From: CAG-582 sp964636965
GTDB lineage: Bacteria; Bacillota_I; Bacilli_A; RF39; UBA660
Assembly: GCA_964636965.1 (NCBI GenBank)
Contig: CAZWST010000008.1
Location: 1 to 39,700, forward strand
Reading direction: 5' to 3'
Length of the DNA: 39,700 bases
Below, piece by piece: positions 32,710-39,700 of the stretch. A program made the translations under genes and the position numbers. The notes under the pieces were generated by a model. It was not told the DNA's origin and ran no database searches. It saw only the letters and a list, made by a program, of their open reading frames with translations. How positions within the stretch are numbered: position 1 is the stretch's first letter; each line of letters begins with the position of its first letter.

Positions 32710-32785
32710 AATTTTATCAAAAGTAAAACAACATTTTACAGGTAATATTAATTATGAGTATTATTAAATAATAATCAATCAACTG

Positions 32786-32820
32786 ATATATATTAACATT
32801 TATGTTAATATATGTATAGC
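32786..32820. promoter_or_regulatory. Palindromic operator/promoter of the toxin-antitoxin pair
   Basis: ATATATTAACA (32788-32798) and TGTTAATATAT (32803-32813) form a perfect 11-bp inverted repeat. It covers a possible -35 (TTAACA, 32793-32798) and abuts a TATAGC -10-like box (32815-32820), so the antitoxin could repress by binding here. Confidence 0.6.
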
Positions 32821-32830
32821 AAGGACAACG

Positions 32831-33181
32831 ATGAATCAGTCAACAATTAAAATTAGGTATACAAAAAGTTATGTGACAACATTAAAAAAACTAAAAAAAC
32901 ATACTGAAGAACTAAAAAATTTAGAAAGAATTATTTTTCTTATAAGTTATTCTCAAAATATAAGTTTTCTTATTAATAACCCATTATCAAGGATATATAA
33001 ATTAGAAAGACTTAAACATGAGTTAAATGAATTTTATTCGTTTAATCTATGTAAAAATAAAGGGATGAAAAGATTAATAGTTAGATTTATTATTGAAACA
33101 AATGAAGTAGAATTAGTATATATTAGTTTTAAGTATTATGAAGATTTTAGCAAGGATAAGGTGATTTATTATGATGAATAA
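32831..33181 (+). CDS. RelE/ParE-superfamily toxin, HigB-like
   Basis: 116 residues. The start IKIRYTKSYVTTLKKLKKH, the middle INNPLSRIYKLERLKHELNEFYSFN and the strands KRLIVRFIIETNEVELVYIS follow the RelE/HigB/YafQ fold (basic helices, then a four-strand sheet). Such toxins cut mRNA on the ribosome. The last part, FKYYEDFSK, has the usual D/H-YxD-like ending but lacks a catalytic His. AAGGA lies 5 bases before the ATG. Its 3' end overlaps the antitoxin gene by 11 bases. Confidence 0.75.
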   Translation: MNQSTIKIRYTKSYVTTLKKLKKHTEELKNLERIIFLISYSQNISFLINNPLSRIYKLERLKHELNEFYSFNLCKNKGMKRLIVRFIIETNEVELVYISFKYYEDFSKDKVIYYDE

Positions 33182-34202
33182 ATTTGGCAGTCAGTTAGGT
33201 GATTATTTAGACTTTTACAACATAAGTAAGAAGGATTTTGCTTTTAGAATTGGAACAACACAAAAAAACTTAATTGATATTATTAATGGCAAGGTAGAAT
33301 TAACATATAATATAATTAATAATATTTCTATTGTTTCAGGTATTCCAATTTCATATATAGAAAATGTTGAGATTGACTTTAAACTAGACAAGCGAAATAA
33401 AAAGTTTTTGCATGAAAATAATCTTGATATAAAAAAATATCTAAAAAGATTTAATTATAAAGAAGCAAGCAAAAAATATGGAATTATTATTCATGACGAA
33501 ACGAATGACTACCGCATTATTAGAGATTTGATGTGTTTTCTTAGAATATCAGATTTAAATCAACTTTATACTGAAGATAATAGTATTTTCTATAAATCAA
33601 AGAATGATAAAAAAGAACTTTTAGTCTTATGGCTTGAAAGATGTTATAAATTAACATTTGATCAAAAAGTAAATAAATATTCTAAAGATAATATTAACTA
33701 TCTAGTAGATTTTATTAATGAACAGGCTAAGAGTCATCAATTTAATGAAAAATTACTTGTTAATACATTTAATGATAATGGAATATTCTTAGTAATTGAA
33801 GATGATCTATCTGGTACTAAAGTGCGAGGAGCATTTAAAGTATTAAATGATAAACCGGCTATATATATCACAAGAGAGCATAAAAGAATTGCAGATATTT
33901 ATTTTGCATTACTTCACGAATTAGCTCATTGTAAAAGTGACTTTAACCGTGCAAAAAGTGGGTCAATAGTTACATATGAGAGTGATAACACTGAAGAGTA
34001 TGAATTAAAAGCGGATAAACAAGCACTTAATTGGATGATTGATGATGCCATCTATAATGAAATAACAAACAATATTGAACTATTAGAACAAAAAGACATT
34101 AATAAATGTTTTGCAGTATACCGCTTGGCATTAGATAAAAAAATATCCTACGAAAGTGATATATATCAATCTAACAATCCGGTTATTAATTTTAATGAAT
34201 AA
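33171..34202 (+). CDS. HigA-like antitoxin with ImmA/IrrE metallopeptidase domain
   Basis: 343 residues. The N-terminal XRE-type HTH (about 5-60) has KDFAFRIGTTQKNLIDIINGK. The middle is helical. The C-terminal domain has LLHELAHCK with H249-E250 and H253 (HExxH zinc motif) and EYELKADKQA, the downstream Glu motif of ImmA/IrrE peptidases. The toxin-first order and overlap are typical of HigBA. In related two-domain proteins the peptidase domain can cleave a partner, so the antitoxin may control its own or its toxin's stability. AAGGTGA precedes the start; ATG at 33171 or 33174 are equally possible. Confidence 0.85.
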   Translation: MMNKFGSQLGDYLDFYNISKKDFAFRIGTTQKNLIDIINGKVELTYNIINNISIVSGIPISYIENVEIDFKLDKRNKKFLHENNLDIKKYLKRFNYKEASKKYGIIIHDETNDYRIIRDLMCFLRISDLNQLYTEDNSIFYKSKNDKKELLVLWLERCYKLTFDQKVNKYSKDNINYLVDFINEQAKSHQFNEKLLVNTFNDNGIFLVIEDDLSGTKVRGAFKVLNDKPAIYITREHKRIADIYFALLHELAHCKSDFNRAKSGSIVTYESDNTEEYELKADKQALNWMIDDAIYNEITNNIELLEQKDINKCFAVYRLALDKKISYESDIYQSNNPVINFNE

Positions 34203-34252
34203 ATATTAAAATATAAATACCATAATGTATTAAAAAATACCAAATAATTCAT

Positions 34253-34281
34253 TTGACAAACTCCACTCAATATACTATAAT
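34253..34281 (+). promoter_or_regulatory. Consensus promoter of the L,D-transpeptidase gene
   Basis: TTGACA (34253-34258), 17 bases, TATAAT (34276-34281), 27 bases before the start codon. Confidence 0.9.
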
Positions 34282-34308
34282 ATACCAAGTTGAGAAGGGG
34301 TTTTTATT

Positions 34309-35376
34309 ATGAAAAAATATAAGAAGAAACTTGCAACATTATCACTACTTGGTTTAATTGGATTAACTTCTTTTGGTTGTGGAAGTAAAAATACTACTAC
34401 ATCTGATTTAATAGTAACTCCTTTTAACTACGAAAGTGAATTTGAAGACGATTTATTTGTTGAAAGTATTAATAATACAATTGAAGCAAAAGATGATGTT
34501 TCATCAAATGAAGAAGAGGATGAAAATACAGTTGATGTAATATCTGTTGATGTCGTAGTTGCTAATAAAAAAACAGAAATATTTGGTTCTTTAGATAATA
34601 AAGAATTAATCGGATACTTACCAGAAGGAAGAACAGTAGATTATGTAAGTACTTTAGATACAGGATATTATGAAGTTGATTATTATGGTAAAACTGCCTA
34701 TGTAAGTACAGATGCTACTTCAATTGCTCAAGTATATGATATACATAGTAAAATAAATAAAATACTATATGCTGTAGAAGATGTAAACATGGTAATACCA
34801 GACTATTTAAGTGAATCAGGAGTTCAAGAAACTATAACAATACCTAAATTTGAATGCTTTGAAGTATATGATGAAGATGAAGCAGTATATTTAGTTAAAA
34901 CAGAAGATTATATTGGTTATATTTCTAAAGAAAATGTTGCTGAATTAAACGGAACATTAGTAGTAATAGATATAAGTAAACAAAAATTAATATTATATGT
35001 TGACAATCAAGTAATAAAAGAGTGTCCAATTGTTACTGGAACACCTACTGAGGAAAGACATACAGATGAAGGTTTGTGGGAGATTTATAACATAACAGGC
35101 GCTAGAAATTTAATTGGTGAAAATGGATCTAAAACTCCAGTTGATATTATGATGAAGTTCCATGATAATGAAGGCTTACATGATGCCTCATATCATTCAT
35201 GTGATTTCTGGAAACAACGTGGAAAAAATAAACATGGTTGGAGAGCAGACTGGGAATTTGGAGGAGATACATACCTTACTGATGGATCTCACGGATGTTG
35301 TAATATGTTAAGAGATGATGTATTCTTTGTAGCTGAGTATGTTGATATTGGAACACCAGTACTTGTAAAGAAATAA
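34309..35376 (+). CDS. L,D-transpeptidase lipoprotein (YkuD domain) with SH3-like domain
   Basis: 355 residues. A lipoprotein-type signal ends in GLTSFGC at about residue 24, so the protein is anchored to the membrane outer face. An acidic linker is followed by an SH3-like region near 80-140 (KTEIFGSLDNKELIGYLP, YYEVDYYGKTAYVST). The YkuD domain occupies about 220-355: VVIDISKQKLILYVDNQ, VTGTPTEERHTDEG, and the active site GSHGCCN with His328 and Cys330. It forms 3-3 peptidoglycan cross-links or attaches proteins to peptidoglycan. A second Cys follows the catalytic one directly (CC), which is unusual. It is a single-gene unit between promoter and terminator. Confidence 0.9.
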   Translation: MKKYKKKLATLSLLGLIGLTSFGCGSKNTTTSDLIVTPFNYESEFEDDLFVESINNTIEAKDDVSSNEEEDENTVDVISVDVVVANKKTEIFGSLDNKELIGYLPEGRTVDYVSTLDTGYYEVDYYGKTAYVSTDATSIAQVYDIHSKINKILYAVEDVNMVIPDYLSESGVQETITIPKFECFEVYDEDEAVYLVKTEDYIGYISKENVAELNGTLVVIDISKQKLILYVDNQVIKECPIVTGTPTEERHTDEGLWEIYNITGARNLIGENGSKTPVDIMMKFHDNEGLHDASYHSCDFWKQRGKNKHGWRADWEFGGDTYLTDGSHGCCNMLRDDVFFVAEYVDIGTPVLVKK

Positions 35377-35379
35377 TTT

Positions 35380-35402
35380 AGATGGATTTTATCCATCTTT
35401 TT
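35380..35402 (+). terminator. Terminator after the L,D-transpeptidase gene
   Basis: Stem AGATGGAT/ATCCATCT, loop TTT, then T run. Confidence 0.88.
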
Positions 35403-35423
35403 CTATTATTATATGGTATTATA

Positions 35424-35432
35424 TGTTATAAT
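35424..35432 (+). promoter_or_regulatory. Extended -10 promoter of the LCP gene
   Basis: TGT-TATAAT, 23 bases before the start codon; no clear -35. Confidence 0.5.
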
Positions 35433-35455
35433 TCTTTATAGAAGGTGAATAAAAT

Positions 35456-36916
35456 ATGAGATTAAAAAGAAGTGTTAGGATAGTATTATCTATTGTATTT
35501 TTATTACTATCTATAGTAGCATGTAAAGTTGTATTTGATTTAGGGGTTGTACCAACAAAATATTTTGTGCGTATTTGCGAAGCATTGTTTATTATTAACT
35601 TTATTGCATCTCTCTGCTTACTTATAAATAAAAGAGGATTTGTAAAAGTATTTAGTTTTATTTTATATTTAATACTAAATATATTCTCAGTTGTCGTAAT
35701 TTATTATGGTACAACAACAAATAAATTTTTAGATAAAGCATTTGGTAATGCCGAAAAAGAATACAAAGCAAGTTATGTAATATTAAGTAAAAATGCGTAT
35801 TCAGAAGAAGATTTAAAAACAAAAGATATCGGATATTTAGATACATTACCAGAAAAAGATAAGGTGTTTCAAACACTTGCAGAAAAAGATATAAAAACAT
35901 TCTTAGAATATACGGAAATTGAATCTTTAATTACTCAAGATGTAATTCTTTTGGACAATGCAACATATGTGTATTTAAAAGAAAGTCAAAACGCAATAAA
36001 TGTAAGTGAATTAAAGGTTCTATATGAATTTGAAGTAAGCATAGCTTTATCAAATGAAGCTGTAGGTGATGAAGAATTAGATGAAGATGTAAAACATGAA
36101 TACGAAGCACTTACTCCAGGAGAATATTATAATATTTTCTTAGGTGGCTATGACTTTACAAATACATTTATGGATTTTAATATGTTAGTATCAATTAATA
36201 AAACTAACAATGAAATACTTTTAACAACTATACCAAGAGATTTTTACATAACAGATGCACGTGTTGGAAGAAGAGACAAACTAAGTGATATGGGGGCTCG
36301 TGGAATCGAAACTAATATGGCTTCTGTTGCAAAATTATTTGGTGTAAAGATTGATTATTATATTAAAGTTAATACAAGAAGTTTAGTTGCGCTTGTTGAT
36401 GCAGTAGGTGGTATAACATATTGCTCAGATTCTGAATACACAACAACTCACGCTATGGTACTTGATACTTACAATGATTCAAATGGACAAAAATTATATG
36501 TAAAAAAAGGATGCCAAGGATTAAATGGTATACAAACTCTAACTGTAGCTCGTGAAAGACTTGCATTCAAATCAGGCGATAACCAAAGACAAAAGAATAA
36601 TGCTAAAATAATGATGGCAATATTAAATAAAATGAAAACACCAGCTATGGCTATAAAATACCCAAGTGTCTTATCAGCCGTAAGTGGATTTTATACAACT
36701 ACAATTCCACAAGATTTAGTTACATCAAGTGTTAAAGATTTACTTGAAAATCCAAACTGGGTAATTAAAACTCAATCAGTTACTGGATCAGGTGGACAAG
36801 ACTACATATTCTTTGGTAAGACAAAAGACTATGTAATGTATCCAAACTATGGAACAGTAAATGCAGCTAAGAGAAAAATCCAAGGAATGAAATATAAAAG
36901 ATTAAGTCAATTATAA
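35456..36916 (+). CDS. LytR-CpsA-Psr (LCP) family glycopolymer ligase
   Basis: 486 residues. Three TM helices near 8-26, 36-56 and 62-84 anchor an outer part. A spacer of about 130 residues, SBP-like in being rich in K/E and mentioning VILLDNATYVYLKES, precedes the LCP domain (about 222-455): YNIFLGGYDF, TTIPRDFYITDARVGRRDKL with the conserved Arg residues, VDAVGGITY, and VARERLAFKSGDNQRQKNN. LCP enzymes move undecaprenyl-linked teichoic acid or capsule onto peptidoglycan. It is a good candidate for attaching the polymer made by the 16337-25601 genes. Three rather than one TM helix is the Cps2A-like form. Confidence 0.92.
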   Translation: MRLKRSVRIVLSIVFLLLSIVACKVVFDLGVVPTKYFVRICEALFIINFIASLCLLINKRGFVKVFSFILYLILNIFSVVVIYYGTTTNKFLDKAFGNAEKEYKASYVILSKNAYSEEDLKTKDIGYLDTLPEKDKVFQTLAEKDIKTFLEYTEIESLITQDVILLDNATYVYLKESQNAINVSELKVLYEFEVSIALSNEAVGDEELDEDVKHEYEALTPGEYYNIFLGGYDFTNTFMDFNMLVSINKTNNEILLTTIPRDFYITDARVGRRDKLSDMGARGIETNMASVAKLFGVKIDYYIKVNTRSLVALVDAVGGITYCSDSEYTTTHAMVLDTYNDSNGQKLYVKKGCQGLNGIQTLTVARERLAFKSGDNQRQKNNAKIMMAILNKMKTPAMAIKYPSVLSAVSGFYTTTIPQDLVTSSVKDLLENPNWVIKTQSVTGSGGQDYIFFGKTKDYVMYPNYGTVNAAKRKIQGMKYKRLSQL

Positions 36917-36946
36917 AAGAGTAGAGGAGCTACTCTTTTATTTTTT
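36914..36946 (+). terminator. Terminator after the LCP gene
   Basis: An 11-bp stem TAAAAGAGTAG/CTACTCTTTTA with loop AGGAG, then TTTTTT. Confidence 0.92.
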
Positions 36947-36981
36947 GCTTATTTGTTTTATAATTAAAAAGGGTGAGGATT

Positions 36982-38025
36982 ATGAAAAAAATCGCGATAT
37001 TCCAAGTTGATTTAAATATAGGTGGTATACAAAAATCATGTGTTAATCTTGTTAATAATATTGATTATAAAAAGTATGAAGTAGATTTATATTTAACTGA
37101 AAAAGAAAATGTATTTATTAATGATATAAATAAGAATGTTACTATAAAGTATATAAAGAAATTACCATATATCACTAAATTAATACCTATATCTATATTA
37201 AAGTTATTTTATAATCCTAAAATAAGTAAGACTTACGATACTGTAGTAGATTTTAACTCTTATTCTAACGAAACAGCTATTGCTGCTATAAAGACTAAAT
37301 CAATTAGTAAAGTAATGTGGGTTCATAATGATGTAGAAGTAAAAATTAAAGAAGAGATTCTTTATCGTATACTTCACATTCTCTTTAAAAAAAAGTATAA
37401 ATATTTTAACTTATTTGTAGGAGTATCAAAGGGAGCTTTAGAATCATTTATAAGAGTAAACAAAATAAAGAATAAAGAAACAGAAGTAATTCCAAATTTT
37501 ATTGATACTGATGAAATAAAAGAAAAACTTAAAAGTGAGTCTTCTATTGAAGTAGATGAAAATAAAATCAATATTTACTCTTGTGGAAGAGTCGTACACC
37601 AAAAAGGTTTTGATTTATTAATAGATGAAATTAACTCGATAAAAGATAAACTTACTAATTATCACTTCTATATTATTGGAGATGGTACTGAATTTAATAA
37701 CATTAAGAAAAAGATAAGTGAATACGAGTTAGATAATTTAGTTACTTTAACAGGTTTTTTAAGTAATCCATATCCAACCATGAATAAAATGGATGCCTTC
37801 ATCTTAATGAGCAGATATGAAGGACAAGGAATGGTATTCCTTGAAGCCTCATCTTTAGGTGTTGATGTAATCATGCCAAAACATTTAGAAAAATATGTTG
37901 ATGGATATATAAAAGGCACTGATAATGTTCAGACAAGTATTTTGTCATTAAAAAAGCATAAACACACATTTAATGACTTAAAAGACTATAATGACTCTAT
38001 TCGTAAAAAGATAAATAATTTATAA
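36982..38025 (+). CDS. GT4 family glycosyltransferase (second locus)
   Basis: 347 residues from the ATG at 36982; the in-frame GTG at 36973 is part of the GGGTGAGG ribosome site. GT-B fold: FQVDLNIGGIQKSCVNL at the N terminus, MWVHNDVEVK, IPNFID, YSCGRVVHQKGFDLLI and RYEGQGMVFLEASSLG with the E-x7-E motif. A TATAAT box at 36959-36964 may be its promoter. It begins a second glycan cluster that continues past the window end. Confidence 0.9.
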   Translation: MKKIAIFQVDLNIGGIQKSCVNLVNNIDYKKYEVDLYLTEKENVFINDINKNVTIKYIKKLPYITKLIPISILKLFYNPKISKTYDTVVDFNSYSNETAIAAIKTKSISKVMWVHNDVEVKIKEEILYRILHILFKKKYKYFNLFVGVSKGALESFIRVNKIKNKETEVIPNFIDTDEIKEKLKSESSIEVDENKINIYSCGRVVHQKGFDLLIDEINSIKDKLTNYHFYIIGDGTEFNNIKKKISEYELDNLVTLTGFLSNPYPTMNKMDAFILMSRYEGQGMVFLEASSLGVDVIMPKHLEKYVDGYIKGTDNVQTSILSLKKHKHTFNDLKDYNDSIRKKINNL

Positions 38026-38036
38026 GGAGGAAACTT

Positions 38037-38516
38037 ATGAAAAGACAACCAAAAGTATTGTTTATATCTAGTACAGGTGGACATTTCCATGAATTAATGC
38101 GTTTACGTCCCTTATTTTCTAAATATAATACATACATAGCAACTGAGAAACAAAAGACTAATGATTACTTAAAGGATGAATTCAAAAATAAAGTATTCTA
38201 TCTTTTATATGGAACCAAAGATCATCCAATAAGTTATCCTTTTAAATTATTAATAAATTGTTTTATCTCCTTATTTTACTTTATAAAAATTAGACCAGAC
38301 TGTATAGTAACTACGGGAACTCATACAGCTGGACCAATTTGTTGTATTGCTAAAATATTTGGAAAAAAAGTAATCTATATTGAAACTATTGCAAACATTA
38401 ATTCAAAAACTATAACTGGTAGATTAATATACCATATTGCTGATTTATTTTTAGTTCAATGGGAATCTATGCTAAAACTATACCCAAAAGCTATTTATAA
38501 AGGATGGATTTACTAA
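38037..38516 (+). CDS. Alg14/PssD/EpsE-like glycosyltransferase subunit
   Basis: 159 residues. FISSTGGHFHELMRL at the N terminus, IVTTGTHTAGPICCIAKIFGKKVIYIETIA in the middle (cited here by its ends IVTTGTH and IYIETIA) and LFLVQWESMLKLYP at the end match Alg14-type membrane-docking subunits of UDP-sugar transferases (Cps14F, PssD). One membrane-associated helix lies near 74-92. These subunits recruit an Alg13-like catalytic partner, which is encoded by the next gene. AAGGAGG precedes the ATG and the stop TAA shares its last base with the next ATG. Confidence 0.9.
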   Translation: MKRQPKVLFISSTGGHFHELMRLRPLFSKYNTYIATEKQKTNDYLKDEFKNKVFYLLYGTKDHPISYPFKLLINCFISLFYFIKIRPDCIVTTGTHTAGPICCIAKIFGKKVIYIETIANINSKTITGRLIYHIADLFLVQWESMLKLYPKAIYKGWIY

Positions 38517-39700
38517 TGATACTAGTAACACTCGGAACTCAAGATAAGAGTTTTGATAGACTTTTACGTGCAATAGATAAAAATATAGAAAATGGAAACA
38601 TTAAGGATAAGGTCCTAGTACAAGCTGGATTTACCTATAAAACATATAAAAGTAAAAACATGGAAATATTTGACTATGTGGATACTAAAACAATGACTGA
38701 TTTGGTTAAGGAATGTGATTTTATTATCTCACATGCCGGAGCCGGTTCAATCCTTACAGCACTGGAAAACAATAAAAAAATTATTGTTGTACCTAGACAA
38801 AGTAAGTATGGAGAACATAATAATGACCATCAACTCGAAATAGCCGAGAAATTTGAAAATGATGGACATGTTATATATTTAAGAGATTTAAAAAAATTAG
38901 ATAAAGCAATAAAAGATATAAAAAAGTTTAAACCAACTGAGTTGAATCATAATAAGGAGATGCTTGATACAATCGAGTCTTTTATTGATAATATTGGAAA
39001 TACTAAGAAAAGAAAATTTTTACCATTTGTTTGCATAATTGCTTGGATGTTTGCAATATTCTCATTATCAAATATGAGTGGACTTGAATCAAATATCAAA
39101 AGCACATCATCAGTTGATCAAATAGTTGACTATGTTTTACGTGTTACTAATAAACTTGGTATAACTGATAAACATCCAACTAAGGAAAGCAAAGCTGCTT
39201 TTGTAAAAAAGATTAATCCAATAATGCGTAAGTGTGCACATGCAACTGTCTTCTTTATTTTATCAATTTTAGTAATGGTATTCTTAACAAGATTTAAACT
39301 AAAATTATCAGTATCTTATATAATAACAATACTTATTTCATTTATGTATGCTTTATTTGATGAATACCATCAAACATTTGTAAGTGGAAGAACTGGGCAG
39401 TTTAGTGACTCCCTAATTGATACAAGTGGTGCAATACTAGGAGCCCTTCTAGTCTTAATCATAATAAGTATTTTTAGAAAAATAAAAGTAAAGAAAGAAC
39501 AAAAGAAAAAGGAACCAAAAAAAGTTATATTTGTTTCAAGTATTGGAGGACACTTAACTCAATTATTACAATTAAGTAGTATATTTAATGATTATAATTA
39601 TTTACTTATTACTGAAAAATCAAGTGTTACAGAAAACTTAAAAGAAAAATATAATGTTAATTATTATATGTATTGTAATAAAAAGAATTTCTTAAAATAT
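38516..39700 (+). CDS. Alg13-VanZ-Alg14 fusion protein, 3' end beyond the window
   Basis: 395 residues visible; the frame is open at the window edge. Residues 1-160 are an Alg13/PssE-like GT28 domain: MILVTLGTQDKSFDRLLRAID, FIISHAGAGSILTAL and VVPRQSKYGEHNNDHQ. Residues of about 163-322 form a VanZ-like membrane domain with four TM helices, RKCAHATVFFILS and DEYHQTFVSGRTGQFSDSLIDTSG. From about 332 a new Alg14-like domain begins: VIFVSSIGGHLTQLLQLSSIF. Alg13 would pair with the preceding Alg14-like protein, and the fusion also carries its own Alg14-like start. VanZ domains are linked to lipid/teicoplanin phenotypes. The start ATG overlaps the preceding TAA (TAATG). Confidence 0.85.
   Translation, partial: MILVTLGTQDKSFDRLLRAIDKNIENGNIKDKVLVQAGFTYKTYKSKNMEIFDYVDTKTMTDLVKECDFIISHAGAGSILTALENNKKIIVVPRQSKYGEHNNDHQLEIAEKFENDGHVIYLRDLKKLDKAIKDIKKFKPTELNHNKEMLDTIESFIDNIGNTKKRKFLPFVCIIAWMFAIFSLSNMSGLESNIKSTSSVDQIVDYVLRVTNKLGITDKHPTKESKAAFVKKINPIMRKCAHATVFFILSILVMVFLTRFKLKLSVSYIITILISFMYALFDEYHQTFVSGRTGQFSDSLIDTSGAILGALLVLIIISIFRKIKVKKEQKKKEPKKVIFVSSIGGHLTQLLQLSSIFNDYNYLLITEKSSVTENLKEKYNVNYYMYCNKKNFLKY

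Noticed and set aside
1..39700. Mycoplasma genetic code (TGA as Trp)
   Set aside because: TGA serves as the stop codon in several genes, including the ATGA overlaps at 18210 and 19394, and Trp is encoded by TGG.

Overview
This is an A+T-rich window from a Gram-positive, Firmicutes-type chromosome. It uses the standard bacterial code: several genes end in TGA, so this is not a Mycoplasma-type code. Ribosome binding sites are strong (AGGAGG/GGTGA type), TTG and GTG starts are frequent, and many genes are closed by short hairpin plus T-tract terminators. A SpoVIF-like sporulation gene, a YwaC/RelP-like alarmone synthetase, Thr/Lys-rich surface proteins and a Wzy-type capsule locus fit an uncultured gut member of the Bacilli (Erysipelotrichales/RF39-like). 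The taxonomic call is inference.

Region 1 (1-5955): the end of a surface protein (InlB-type repeat, Thr-rich linker, beta-helix-like tail), then a six-gene operon. That operon encodes a secreted protein, a MacB/FtsX-type ABC transporter in three genes, a membrane-tethered XRE regulator and a second secreted protein. Region 2 (6001-13060): housekeeping and envelope genes, including miaA, a TasA/camelysin-like protein with a DUF5305-like partner, a metallophosphoesterase, SpoVIF, a NUDIX hydrolase, a BIG2-like surface protein, a zinc-ribbon membrane protein, a YkgJ-like Cys-cluster protein and relP. Region 3 (13120-16090): an Rpn/PDDEXK nuclease, a convergent GT-C-like membrane protein and an RHH regulator with twin palindromic operators.

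Region 4 (16100-28730) is an exopolysaccharide locus. A consensus promoter drives a priming sugar-phosphate transferase, followed by a promoter/terminator module. Then come a GT4, a Wzy-like polymerase, an O-acetyltransferase, two GT2 enzymes, a beta-propeller protein, a Wzx flippase and a UDP-glucuronate 4-epimerase. After an unrelated membrane/TPR-like gene comes UDP-glucose 6-dehydrogenase. Ugd plus the epimerase would supply UDP-GlcA and UDP-GalA.

Region 5 (28825-34202) is accessory. It holds a Cys-rich/Thr-rich surface protein, then a long structured leader in front of a frameshifted PrrC/RloC-like AAA ATPase with a possible anticodon-nuclease tail. This is coupled to a KTSC-domain protein and a two-TM protein, and a HigB/HigA-type toxin-antitoxin pair follows whose antitoxin carries an ImmA/IrrE protease domain. 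Region 6 (34253-39700) is envelope-related: an L,D-transpeptidase lipoprotein, an LCP family ligase, a GT4, an Alg14-like protein, and an Alg13-VanZ-Alg14 fusion cut by the window end.

The most promising undescribed systems are the leader/ATPase/KTSC/membrane module (29449-32709), the secreted-protein/MacB/tethered-XRE operon (1190-5955) and the Alg13-VanZ-Alg14 fusion.
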